64,000 bases of DNA from Bursaphelenchus xylophilus (lineage: Eukaryota; Nematoda; Chromadorea; Rhabditida; Aphelenchoididae). The notes beneath the pieces are model-generated. The model saw only the letters and a list, made by a program, of their open reading frames with translations. It was not told the DNA's origin and searched no databases. This document shows positions 33,701-44,099 of the stretch, piece by piece. Location of the stretch: the NCBI GenBank assembly GCA_904066235.2, contig CAJFCV020000005.1, positions 2,847,501 to 2,911,500 of the forward strand, written 5' to 3'. The position numbers were made by a program, and so were the translations under genes. Each line of letters begins with the position of its first letter. The stretch's first letter is position 1.

Positions 33701-35014
33701 AATAAAACAAATCAGCATTTTCACATTGTAAAATGTTGGCAGACACTACGAAACTTTCAGAAAACCATATATCTCTTACCATATATCTCTTACTTGTTAG
33801 AAATAGTATTTTTCTCAACTCCTTTTCTACTACAATATCACAATTCTTCCAAAACTCACTTTGTACTGCATTTTTTCGATCATCCCGATGTTGTTGAACA
33901 AAAGTAAGTTAGTTCTGGCTCCATTCAGATCCCGTTGAACTGTTTCGATCACTTTCTGAACCACAACTCCGGAACGGAACTTCATCAGATTCAAGAAATC
34001 GACCCCGGGAATGGTGATGCAGGCATGTTCTGGGGACTCGACAGGCTCGATATAGTTTTGAAGGGCTCTTCGGATCGCGAGGAACTCTTCGGAGACGAAC
34101 GAGACAGCAGCTCCATCCTGAAAATTTGAAAATTATGGTCAAAAATCGTTATCAAAATAGAGGAAAAGCCTTGGATATCCGCGGGGTTGGACGATTGGGG
34201 AAACCGAAAAGTATTATTTTTCTTCGATGCAGGTGTCGAAATTAGGATAATCGATGGTGCTGATTTCGAAAATGACATTCATTTTTTTGATCTTTACTTT
34301 TTTCCTTAAGTAGTACTGTAAAGTAGTAATTTTTTGATTTTTTTTCACAAATACTCGATTTGGGGGGTTTCGATGGTGCTGATTTCGAAAATCTTATTCA
34401 TTTTTTTCTGATTTGAAATCAGCACCATCGAAAACATCCAAATCGAATATTCATGAAAAAAATTCAAAAAAATTACAACTTTACAGTACTACTTAAGAAA
34501 AAAAGTTAGGATCAAAAAAAATGAATGTCATTTTCGAAATCAGCGCCCTCGATTATCCTAATTTCGACACTTGCATCGAAGAAAAATAATACTTTTCGGT
34601 TTCCCCAATCGTCCCAGTTCCTAATATCCAATATCCGTAAAATCCCAGAAACTCATCACCTACCGTATCCACCACGTCCACAATCGGTTGAATGAACGCT
34701 TTGAGCTTCTCGCCCGCTCCGAGTTTGCAGTTCACAAACTCTGTGCACTGTCCGAAGCTGCATTGGGCAAAATCCGCCGGCTCTCCCACCTCAGCGTTCA
34801 AATACAATATCCTCGGGCCATTGGTTAAGTTTACTAAATAAAGGCCCAGGGTTCCCAAAATCACAAAACCAAGGCCGGTTCCAAGCAAAATCCAGCAATA
34901 TACGGGGACGCCCAAAGGGGTTTTGTTCACTTCGTAGCGTTTTTTGGGAGGCCATAAATGCGTGGGGGAGGAGGAAAGGGATGAGTCCATGTAGTCATCC
35001 AGGTCGATTGTCAT
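30745..35014 (-). CDS. EXT2-like exostosin (heparan sulfate glycosyltransferase family)
   Basis: Six exons (35014-34664, 34117-33860, 33578-33338, 32626-32172, 31423-30956 and 30882-30745) join to 636 aa. A type II layout is visible: a short cytosolic N-terminus, one membrane segment at about residues 38-63 and a Golgi-lumenal remainder. Residues around 80-95 (CSFGQCTEFVNC) align with the Cys-rich start of the EXT catalytic region. Residues 118-435 fit the exostosin (GT47) domain, including an IPVIISDDYVYPF motif and EWKRFSV close to human EXT2. Residues 440-590 resemble the first half of the GT64 domain, but the DDD metal-binding motif is replaced (LMLDGKGELN) and the second half is missing. 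The protein is shorter than human EXT2 (718 aa). EXT2 partners EXT1 in the heparan sulfate polymerase. The ATG follows an ATACAG acceptor directly, so the start could also be an internal exon. Introns carry three family 1 MITEs. Confidence 0.82.
31480..31830. repeat. Inverted repeat enclosing a family 1 MITE (EXT2-like intron 4)
   Basis: About 31482-31531 (CTGGTATCAAAGAAAAATCC, CCGTCCCAACTGAGATTCG) is the complement of 31780-31828. The family 1 copy at 31532-31779 sits exactly at the turn. To the right, a family 5 tip (AGTCCGTTCGCAAACTCGCT) follows, making three element families in 400 bases. Confidence 0.8.
31532..31779. mobile_element. Family 1 MITE in EXT2-like intron 4
   Basis: Clean copy: TA-CAGTGGCGGCCTGATCC at left, GAGGCCGCCACTG-TA at right. 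Confidence 0.85.
31912..32160. mobile_element. Family 1 MITE in EXT2-like intron 4, second copy
   Basis: Begins CAGTTCGGGACCTGATCC and ends GGATCAGGTCCCCCACTATA, 12 bases from the donor site of exon 4, so the insertion nearly touches the splice site. Confidence 0.85.
32656..32903. mobile_element. Family 1 MITE in EXT2-like intron 3
   Basis: Ends CAGCGAGGGACCTGATCC and GGATCAGTTCCTCAACAGTA. It sits about 30 bases upstream of the exon 4 acceptor. Confidence 0.85.
33640..33692 (+). pseudogene. tRNA-like sequence in EXT2-like intron 2
   Basis: AGATGGCGCAGTGGATTTTG resembles a tRNA A-box region and GGCTAGTTCGATACC a B box. It looks like a shorter version of the tRNA-like stretch at 56028 (both share GATTTTG, then CAAAAA, then GTTCGAT). 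It is too degenerate to fold as a complete tRNA. Confidence 0.35.
34183..34613. repeat. Foldback in EXT2-like intron 1
   Basis: Two arms of about 200 bases are reverse complements (GACGATTGGGGAAACCGAAA at 34189 and TTTCGGTTTCCCCAATCGTC at 34596), with ATGGTGCTGATTTCGAAAAT recurring near the turn. The right arm ends about 50 bases from exon 1. Confidence 0.85.
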
Positions 35015-35211
35015 CTGTATTCTACAATTTTTCGATCAAATCCTTGGATAACGAATGATTTCGCGATAAAATCGACCAAATTCAAGCACATTACAATATT
35101 TTCTCTTTCAAATTTATAAAAATTGCCAAAACCCTTGTAAAAAATCATCGTGTTTCGATCTCACACTAACCAAAAAACTCTTTCAAAAAACGTTCCACCC
35201 ATCCTACATAC

Positions 35212-35339
35212 TCCACAGCTACTGTTCGAGTAAATCTCCCGCAAGAACCAATTCAAAATCCCGTTCGCATCGAACTTTTCGGTGTTCAAGGGTCCTAGAT
35301 GAACATGGTGAATATAAAAGCCTTCAAACTCGGAGACCA
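35212..35339 (-). CDS. Candidate exon between chch-3 and the EXT2-like gene
   Basis: Bounded by an acceptor (AAATTTAG) and a donor (GTATGT), open in one frame for 42 codons, with a plausible protein sequence (FYIHHVHLGPLNTEKF, ILNWFLREIY). Splicing to the EXT2-like exon at 35014 would be in frame, so it may be an upstream coding exon of that gene. I do not recognise the sequence and found no exon before it. Confidence 0.3.
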
Positions 35340-35548
35340 CTAAATTTAAACGGTCAAAATGACTTCTAACCAACTCCTAATATCATAACCTACTCCAAGA
35401 TACCACCCGTCACATCAAAATCTATGCAAATTTATTTACGAAACCATCTAAAACTGGACAATACATCTAACGGAGGGCGGTGAAGGGGAGATGGGGATGG
35501 ATAATATACGTGTTGGTCATTCTCCCTTTAAGCCCGGTCCATTAGGCT

Positions 35549-38500
35549 TTAGGCTCCTTTCAGAACGACGTTGCGAACCTCCGCCACACACTTGTCCAGG
35601 TCGAAGCGGAGCCCTTCGCAGTTCAGGATTTTGGATTTGTTGTGCTGGAGGCAGCGCAACAATTGCTAAAACCGATTCAAATCAAAAGTTTGAATGCAAA
35701 CCGGGCTGCTCCATTTACAGAGCAACCAGAGGGAGTTCCATCCTTTCCAGTCCAAAAAATCAGCCGTATATTACAGTGACAGACCTGATCCAGTGGCAAA
35801 AAACGTGTCATTTTGCATCCGGGAAGTATCAAAAAAATGTGGCAAAATGCTTCCCTCACCAAGTGAAAAAACTTCGTTCTGAAGGGCACACCTTTTCCTT
35901 CACAAAAAAGACCGGGCCCCTTTTGAAATCGAAGCTTTTAAACTTGAAAAGGGAAGCATTTTGCCACATTTTTGATACTTCCCGGATGCAAAATTATACG
36001 TTTTTTGCCACTGGATCAGGTCCCCCACTGCATCTTACATTTTTGGTAAAAAATGTTACACTTTATACTACCACACTACATTCTTAGCCAGCATAGTTGA
36101 AAGCAACTATCGGTAAGTCAAAAAATGCTGCTCTACTTATCGCAGAAACCTTCATAGATACTACAAGGCTCCACTTTATGCCAAATTAAACCCTATTTTG
36201 CCCAAAAACCCGGAATAAGTCCATAATTCCACCATATTGTAAATCCACTCCCAAAAATAATCAAAGTAAACCCTCAAAAAATCCAAAAGACCCCTCGAGG
36301 AATCCCGTGAACCTTCCTTTACCCCATTCCACGACCGCTGCGCCTTTTGTTATCCCATTATTTAGATTTCGAACGCTTTCGATTGCCTTTTTTTGAACGG
36401 GTTCGCGGCCCTTATCGGGTTCGCCAATCTTTCGCGCCATTTTTGACGCGAAACACCCGGAGCGTTGGTTTTTGTCACTGCTGACAGGTGGACAATAATT
36501 ACAAAAGAGAATTATTTGAAATCCACCGTACCCGTTGTAGCAATTTAACAAACCGAGAACGTATTTTACAAAACAAACACGTCATCCCTCTTCTTTACAT
36601 TACTCATTCCAAAACTTCGACGAAAGTTCGTTAATGCACACAAAATTCGAATTAATTCGAGAGTAACAACCTCAGTTCATGGGAATAATTAACTTCCACT
36701 TTCTTGGGAAAAAACTTCGTAAAATATTGTAATATTTACCAAATTATTGCTGATGGCACCCAAACTATTTAGGATTTACTACCTCACACTTAACAGAAAG
36801 GCCACTAATAGCAAAAAATCAAGATAACCACATGTTTAGGCTCTTAATAAGCCTTCAAAACCTTCTTATAACGACAAGAAAGCACCAAAAACCTCCTCAT
36901 CGTTCAAAATCTCCATCTTCTACTCCACCATCCTTCCCAAGAAAATCGATCATTACCTTACTCTTCCCCCTTCACCTTCCAGACATAACAAAGCCCGAAA
37001 ACATTCAGTGGGAATCGGATTCAGTTTCCAGCTGAGGTCGAAACCGATTCCTCTTCAGCGCCGCTTGAGAGGCGAAATACCTGCGCGCTCTGCCTCACTT
37101 CCTCGGTCGTGGGAAAATTTGAATAAACGCGAGAGTGGCCTTGAGCACCGGGTTTGTCATAAAGCCCTTTCACAAAAGTTTTCAGTTACTTTGGAGTGAG
37201 TAAAAGTTTACGGGGATGATCGTAATTCAAGATGCGATAAGATCTTGGTTTTAAAAGACGCAAAGGAAAAAATCAAAGGTACGGCCTCTTGACAATTCAA
37301 CCACCTTATTCCACAAAGACATCAAGACAATAAGTCAGAGATCTTCATGACTAACTACCTCCTAATCCGAACGAATAAACGTGAGCAAACCAAGAGACTC
37401 GATCAAAATTCTGTAGTCATAAATTCGGCATAACGAAGAGCTATGACAATATCGCAAGCTCTTCAAATCTCCAATTCTTCCTTCGACAATTTCCTACCAA
37501 TTGTCAACTTTACTGTTTCCATCAAAAACCCTCCACTAAACAAAATTGTAAACCTATAACTTCTGCCATTATACCAATTACCCAAGGAGGAATCGGAGGA
37601 AACTTTCACCAATTACCCAGCCTACAAATCGTTCCGGTCCAGATTTGATTCTCAATTCCTTTTCGATGAGCCAATTTCCAAATTGAAAAACGAATCAAAA
37701 GAGGGGTTTAATTAGTCTAAACTAACATCATAAATTACGTGAAAACCATGACCACCGACGGCGGATCAAACACTCCGTAATTTATGGCGGTTTCGTATTG
37801 GGGTCGACAAGCGAGCCATTGATTTATCTCAGTACAGTAGTAAAGGAAACAATGAGTCATTAGGGAAAGGTTCTATGGCTAGAACAACATCCGAAGAGCG
37901 GTACAGAGGAGTAAACTCAAAAATTTCCTCCATGATGGGTAAAAATTTGGTATCAAAATTTTACATTGCCAGTTGAGCAGCCAAAATATTCAACGTTTTT
38001 CTGGCTAGAGAGTTCTCAAAATGACAAGAAGGTCACAAGAAAATCCCTACTCGAATCTCCATCCAGAAATCAAGGAAGACCTGCTAATCACCTCTATTAC
38101 AATGATAACATCCTTCAAGGTCAACGATGCCTTCGAAACAATACGCATAAAAAACATCAGTTTTCCTTTTACGCAACCACCGTGTTTATAAAAAGTGGCC
38201 GCATAACCCACAAACCCATTTACGATCACGACAAAATAATTGGGTAACGACAAGAGGAATTGTGTTGAATCCGGAAATTCCTTGGGAGAAACGAGTAATT
38301 TCAATTGGGGAAAACAAATGTTTGCCAACACAACCAACTCAAACAAATTGAGGCAAGATGAGACAAGAAAGCGATAAAAAGTAAGACATCTTCATAGCGG
38401 CACTCACATTTAAACAAAGAAAAACATTGCCACCACAACTACTACCGCAAACCTACTAAACAAACCTAACCCAAATCTTTCGAACTCGGATTACTCTTAT

Positions 38501-41415
38501 TTTCGAGATCCCGGAGAGGAAGACGGCAAATTTATAGGTCAAATTTTACAGAGAGCCGTAAAACAACAAACAAAGGAAAATCTGTCGATTCTTCTTACAA
38601 GGACAGTACTTCTATCGGGTATGGAGTTACAGGTCGAAACATATATCAAAAAAATCGCAAAATTTTTATGATTCAGAATATCTAAAAGTTAGCTGCATAG
38701 GTTTGGTTTGTAAGGGTGAAAAAATCCTATGAACTTTTCTCGCAACACCATGTAAATGAAATGGAAGTTCATAGGAATTTTTCACCCTTACAAACCAAAA
38801 TTAGGCAGCTAACTTTTACATATTCTAAATCAGAAAAATTTTGCAATTTTTTGATATATGTCTCGACCTGTAACTCCATACCCCATAGAAGTACTTTCCT
38901 TGTCAAAAATCCATACAACAAACGACCAAACTTCCAGAATACCAAGAAATTTCAGCTATTACAACCTGGCATTTCGACTTCTTTCCCTGCTCTTCCACAA
39001 GGCTCTTTCTCAGGCGCTAAACGGAAATCAGAGCGGATCAATCACCCGCGCATTTACATAATTTGACAGGGGCGGCAAAACAAAACAGCCGTTTTAGCAC
39101 TTGGAAAATTGCAAAGCTTCTGCTGGCGTAATGCTGATCGATTGAGGGGGGAAAATCACAACAGAAAGAATCGTATTCATCAAGGATTACCTGGAGAAGC
39201 ATGACGAGAGAGAGAAGAGTCAAGTCTTCGACCAAATTGGATTAAATGCAAAGTTAGAGGCGAGTAATCAGCGACAAATGGTGGTTCGGAAACCTTGGAT
39301 CAAAAAGAATAACAGAATACAAAGTATGAGAAATCGTGAAATCAAATGGACCACTTTAAACACCGAAAGATCAAGACAAATTTTTAACCATTTTTGTAAA
39401 ATCCAGTCAATTTTAAGGCAAAAAAAAAGATAAAAAATGCGATTTCTCTCCATTTCCAATATGTAATTACAAACAAAATACAAATAAGACAACCTCGAGA
39501 CCACCAAAATCCCTTCGATCATAGGCCATCCCCGAAAATCCATCTCCAATTCCTTCGAGCCAACCGATTTCCAAACAAACAAAGGTCCTCATCCCTTCCC
39601 AAATGTCACAATTATGACAAGATCACTTTGTCAGAGCCTTGTCAACCAATTAATGCTCCGAAACACTCTCTGATCCGCGAGAAAATCCCATTAATTTGCA
39701 TTCGGCGGCAAGTTTTTATCGAAAAACTCATAAATTTTGGGGATAAATCGAGCTTTTTTGAGCCCCAGAGTCTTCTGTAGGATATCTGGATTTCTCTTTC
39801 GTTACAAACCACTGATCTTGCGTAAACAAACATATTCGAACGACTTCGGAGAGTCATAAACCTGTCATTGCCTGGGGCGAGATCGCTTGATCAAGGGGAT
39901 TTGGAATAATTTTCAAGGGATAAATCTTGACGTTTCTTTGGATCTGACACTTTCACTATTCACTGGGATCTCCAGACATCTAAGAAACGCCAAAAAAATA
40001 AAAAATTAAAAATCTTACATCAAGTATAATATAACCCTTAAAACTGTTGGTAAATCCGGCAAATCCCATTCTCAGATCCCCCAATTCTTCATTATTACAC
40101 ACTTTTTTCTCACTCGGCTAATTTGCCGTGCAGTAAAAAAGTATTTCCCGCTTTGATAAGGATCTCTTCCCCAAGGTTGAGAGGACTTTTGATGGCGCCG
40201 CCGAAAATGAGTCAAATCTCGGCTATGCGACGCTCTTTCCATGATAGATTTTACACTATCTAATACCGTAGGATCTCTTCTGCACTTGTAATACTACAAT
40301 CTACCATATCTACTCCAAATTTTACGCAAAAATCGGCATTTTTGTCAAGTGCAATATCCAAAATTTTAATATTTTAATAATACTCAAAATTTTTCGGACT
40401 GGCATGGAAAAAACTCCCTCTAAAAGCAATATTCAACCAAATCGACCTACCTTCTCCACATCAGAACATGCGTTCTCCTTCTGGTAACCAAAAAATTGTT
40501 GTTTTACTCGGTCCACCGTCTCTTCGAAGACTTTCTTCTTCTCCTCGATGTCGGCTCGACTGTCTGCGGGATTGACGGAGATTTGTCGGGACTGGAGCTG
40601 CGACAACCGCAACATCTCTTCTCGTAGTCGGCGGTTCTCATTTCTTTGCCTTTCTAGCTCCTTACTGAAACATACAGCTATAATGATGTAAATTAAGATG
40701 ATCATTGCTCGTATCCCTTATTTTTGACTGTGAAAAACATCGTAACATCAACTCAAAAGGCTGTAGGAAATCTAGCACATCAGAAATTGCAAAAAATTTT
40801 GTATAAAAAAACGAACATCGGATCTTTTTCTCCACAACATGCATCAGGTGGATCGCAGGTGGAAGAAGTCGAATTTCCGCAGGTACAAGTGGCCTTACAA
40901 GTACAGCAATCCAAAGGAAACATTACGTACAACAAGCCACGTATCGCTGAGACAGAAGAAATAAAAAATTTCGCGAAAATTGACAGCTTTTTTTACAAAC
41001 GCGTTTGCAAACGTAAAAGTCCTATTTTATGCAGATTTCCCGATAAATTTGTGTCAACACAAACGTGTTTCTAGAAGTGGCTTTGCTGTGTATGGCAAAA
41101 TAGGACGTCACCTACTGCTCAAGCTGCGTTTCGAATTTTACCGATTCAACTTCAAAAGTAAGTCTAGTTTTGAATCCCTCTTTATTATTCATGACTCTCA
41201 TCTAAAAACCAAAAAACAAAATAAGTTAAAACTACTCACGCAAGTTCGGGATCTGTCGCTGCTTCTATCACAACCTTCCCGGTCCTGTTTTGAGCTTGAT
41301 TGACTGCATTTACCACTTCCTCTGACACCCCTACTGTTCTGTAGGCTTCTGGCACATCCTCCTCTGTAATGTAGATGGATTTGGACTCGGCTGGCTGTGA
41401 TTGACCCGCACCCAT
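35549..41415 (-). CDS. chch-3: MICOS subunit MIC19 (CHCHD3 type)
   Basis: Three exons (41415-41240, 40664-40451 and 35665-35549) join to 168 aa. The protein begins MGAGQSQ, a fit for N-myristoylation as in CHCHD3. It continues with a coiled coil rich in Glu/Arg (about residues 60-120) and ends in a CHCH domain with Cys125-x9-Cys135-x10-Cys146-x9-Cys156, a perfect twin CX9C. These proteins sit on the intermembrane face of the inner mitochondrial membrane and hold cristae junctions with mitofilin/MIC60. The ATG lies two bases after a TTTCAG acceptor, so spliced-leader addition is likely. The last intron is 4785 bases and splits the CHCH domain between the first two cysteines. The gene lies 439 bases after the cysteine-rich gene and 535 before the EXT2-like gene on the same strand. 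Confidence 0.9.
35772..36030. mobile_element. Family 1 MITE in chch-3 intron 2
   Basis: Starts TTA-CAGTGACAGACCTGATCC and ends GGATCAGGTCCCCCACTG. It lies about 110 bases from the last exon. Confidence 0.85.
36031..40450. other. Body of chch-3 intron 2, no nested gene seen
   Basis: 4.4 kb with one foldback (38598-38904). Several ORFs of 60-116 codons exist on both strands (for example 37966-38247 and 38716-39066), but none has a recognisable domain or matching splice sites. A nested gene cannot be excluded. Confidence 0.4.
38598..38904. mobile_element. Family 4 foldback, complete copy
   Basis: Near-perfect palindrome of about 307 bp. Ends ACAAGGACAGTACTTCTATC and CATAGAAGTACTTTCCTTGT; inner arms share TTAGCTGC..GGTTTGTAAGGGTGAAAAA with a turn of about 30 bases around 38740. 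Confidence 0.85.
40780..40923 (-). CDS. Candidate cysteine-rich 47-aa ORF in chch-3 intron 1
   Basis: The minus-strand ORF has eight cysteines in its first 30 residues ([13 protein letters not shown], then [10 protein letters not shown]), a spacing reminiscent of metallothioneins but not a match to the worm ones. It has its own ATG but no obvious promoter or splice site. Chance is quite possible. Confidence 0.2.
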   Translation of the reverse strand: MFPLDCCTCKATCTCGNSTSSTCDPPDACCGEKDPMFVFLYKIFCNF

Positions 41416-41853
41416 GTCTGAAACTGATGAAAACAACGTAAAACTTTCCAAAAGGTATTATTTGAGCGAAAACAAGTGAAACTCGGCAATTAATACCTAA
41501 AACATCAAAAAGTTTGATAAAAAAAACTTCATAAATTAAACAGCGACACGTTTGTGATGTCATAAATTCTTCAATTACATCTCCTTCAGGCATAAAAAGC
41601 GATCTAGATCAATAACTGACAAATTTTAGCAAGTTAAACACAATGCCAAGAATTCTTGGCATTTCTTGTTTTCGTGGTGGGACTAAATCATGAGGTCAAT
41701 GCTAGCGAAGATGCCATTGGATCTTGAAATGCCAAGCTTCTTTATTCAATATTATTACTTTTTTTGTAGTTTAGGACAAATATAGCATCAAATCTTCGAT
41801 AAAAATGAGGTATTTCAATGTATACAAAATATGTCAATCACAATATAATTTTT

Positions 41854-43017
41854 TCAAATTATTTCGACTGCAATGTCTTCCGGAGCGCATCGACGGACCC
41901 CACAGGCAATAAGCAGAACTAACACGTTCAACTGAACCGCCAGGAATGCCAATACCACATACAAAGTTCGAGAATTCAGCTCAAATACTAAAGCAGCACA
42001 TTAATGTCCAGTATAATATAAATTTGCCTACATTCCATTTTGCTGTTGGTTTCATCCGCCCTCGTTATGTACAAGTCATCGTCCTCCTCTTCTTCTTCCG
42101 AATTTAGGAAGCTTGTCGAGTTATCCGCCCCGTACGCGTAAAAATCGACGGATCTCGGGGGTACTACAAGGTCTCGGCACATGGTCCAACATTCCGCTGT
42201 TTTCTGAAAATTTATGATGAGATATGGCCGTAAGATGTGATATCTTACACACAGGTCGTCCTCAGCATATTCGGCGCACCAATCGTGGGTTGGTTTTCCA
42301 ATTGCCTAAAAACTTATTTTGAATTTTTTTTTGTAATCAAAATTCGAAAATCCGAAGATTTTTTTAGTCTAAATACCCCAAGTACGACTCTCAGATTTGC
42401 TCTAAATTTTGCACATGCGTCGGTCATGAACTAATCATCAATTCCTGAAAGTTTTAGCTCGCGCTTTACAAGGGCCGCCGAGATATTGAACCATCTTTGC
42501 TGCAGAGAGAGCACACTAAAAGCGGAGAGCGGTTAGAGAGAAAAACACTTTTTGATGATAACTTTTCTAGTTTCGTGCGGAAAAAATTGATTTTTTATGG
42601 AAACATTGCCCTCTATGGTAGAAATAGGCACGAAACTTTTCGTGCCGAAATTCGGAAAAAAGTGTTAAATTTTCGCCAACTTTTGATCAAAAAATCTCGG
42701 TTGTTTCTGCAAAGCGCGTGCTAAGATTCAATATTTTTTAGAAAAAAAAAATACTAAATTTGTGCCAAGTTTCATCGAAATCTGAGTGTCGCACTTGGGG
42801 CACTTCCCTTGTAAATTGAAAAGAAAACTCAAAAAATTGAAAATTCGATGTAAAGAAATGGACATTCTGACAAAAAAGACCTCCAAAAGTATGCAAAACC
42901 CACCCTGGAGTAGTTCAAACAAGTCTCATAGCACGTGTGCCTCGGTTTCCCACTCAACTCGCCGCCAACATTAGTAAATCCAACGATGGAAAGGAGCAGC
43001 AAAAGCTTGGTCAACAT
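41854..43017 (-). CDS. Small cysteine-rich type I membrane protein, unrecognised
   Basis: Four exons (43017-42904, 42305-42249, 42203-42032 and 41987-41854) join to 158 aa. The N-terminus is a clear signal peptide (MLTKLLLLLSIVGFTNVGG). A short ectodomain contains seven cysteines (TCYETC, DWC, DDLC, ECWTMC), then an acidic run (SEEEEEDDD). A single membrane segment follows near residues 121-141 (TLYVVLAFLAVQLNVLVLLI) and a 17-residue tail. The signal peptide, the in-frame splicing of all four exons and the TM segment make it a convincing gene. The family is unknown to me; a ShK-like cysteine pattern is conceivable but incomplete. Intron 1 contains a family 2 MITE. It is the first of three minus-strand genes in a row. 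Confidence 0.75.
42372..42812. mobile_element. Family 2 MITE in intron 1 of the cysteine-rich gene
   Basis: From AAATACCCCAAGTACGACTC to CGCACTTGGGGCACTTCCC-TTG, with all internal family blocks. Confidence 0.8.
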
Positions 43018-43225
43018 TTGATAACATCAAAAAGAGTTTTGTTTTCCCCCCGCAGAAGACGGACGGAATCGGGACACGGCCGTCACATTGCGCACTTGTT
43101 GTAATAACTGATTCAAAATAAGAGGGGAGGGGTTCGGGCTGATTTGCTCGCAATTAAGTGTTGTTTTTCGGAATTCACGTCTCCTCCGATATTGTCATAG
43201 ACATTACGGTAAAGCATAACATATT

Positions 43226-43435
43226 AGGTCGTCCAGAAAGTTCGTTCGTTTTTTTTCATTGCTTTGTTTTACGAGGATTGTCTGTTGTTTGACAAAGGGT
43301 ATATATTTATTTGATATAGCCAGTTTTGTAGAGGAGAAAAAGCTGTATCAAATAGATATATTCCATTTGTCAAAGAACAAACAATCCTTGTAAAACAAAG
43401 CAATCAAAAAACGAACGAACTTTCTGGACGACCTT
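43226..43435. mobile_element. Palindromic MITE with mariner-like ends
   Basis: A 210-bp palindrome. Ends AGGTCGTCCAGAAAGTTCGT and its complement, arms of about 90 bases (TTGCTTTGTTTTAC, TTTGACAAA) and a loop near 43325. The GGTCGTCCAGAAAGTTCG tip resembles mariner inverted repeats. It is the only copy here. Confidence 0.8.
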
Positions 43436-44025
43436 CGAAATATTACAATCAAATAGGGTGTTGAGAATAGACCAAAAAATTGGAAACTTCTCCTGAATTA
43501 TGTAGAAAATCCTATGAACCAGAAAAAAAAAATTCAGTTTTTAAACGGCCTTCTTTTCGAGAGAGCACGCGAAATGAAGAGAGTTGAGCAGACAAAAAAC
43601 AGAGTTTCCCTTATAACTTCTTTGTTTCTCCACTGAAAAAAGCTGATTTTTAGTGGAAATTTTATACCATACATTAGTAATTGCATCCAGAAATTGACAA
43701 CTGAAAATCTCGTTCTTCAGGTTACACTCGGATTTTTTGATTTTTCGATTGTAACAATGTCATAATTTTTTTGGAAGTTTCTTTTTTCAAAATGTCAGTC
43801 TTAATTTTTAGTAGGACATGCAATATTTCTACAAAAAATCGACTTTTTTTGGGTGGGAACAAAAAATTTGTGGACAAAAACCCTTTTTCGTATGGCCGAC
43901 TCACCTTATTTCGCGTTCTCTCTCTGTTTCGAAGATGAAAAATTTGTTACTCATAAATTTGTTTATAATTATATTTTCTCAAATTAAAATATTTTATTCA
44001 GTTTTTCGACTATTTTCCAAACCTT
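43436..44025. other. Upstream region of bbs-8
   Basis: Holds a stretch (43770-43925) weakly similar to 16700-16800 and to family 2 internal sequence, then AT-rich promoter DNA leading to the X-box. Confidence 0.45.
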
Positions 44026-44039
44026 GTAACTATGGTAAC
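44026..44039 (+). promoter_or_regulatory. X-box (RFX/DAF-19 site) of bbs-8
   Basis: GTAACTATGGTAAC fits the nematode X-box consensus GTHNYYATRRNAAC at every position. It lies 60 bases before the bbs-8 ATG, the usual location. In C. elegans DAF-19 binds such sites to switch on ciliary genes in sensory neurons. Confidence 0.9.
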
Positions 44040-44099
44040 GACTCAAATTTCGTGTATTATTTGTCTCAAAAACCATAGAAAGCCCCTAAAATACGTTGA

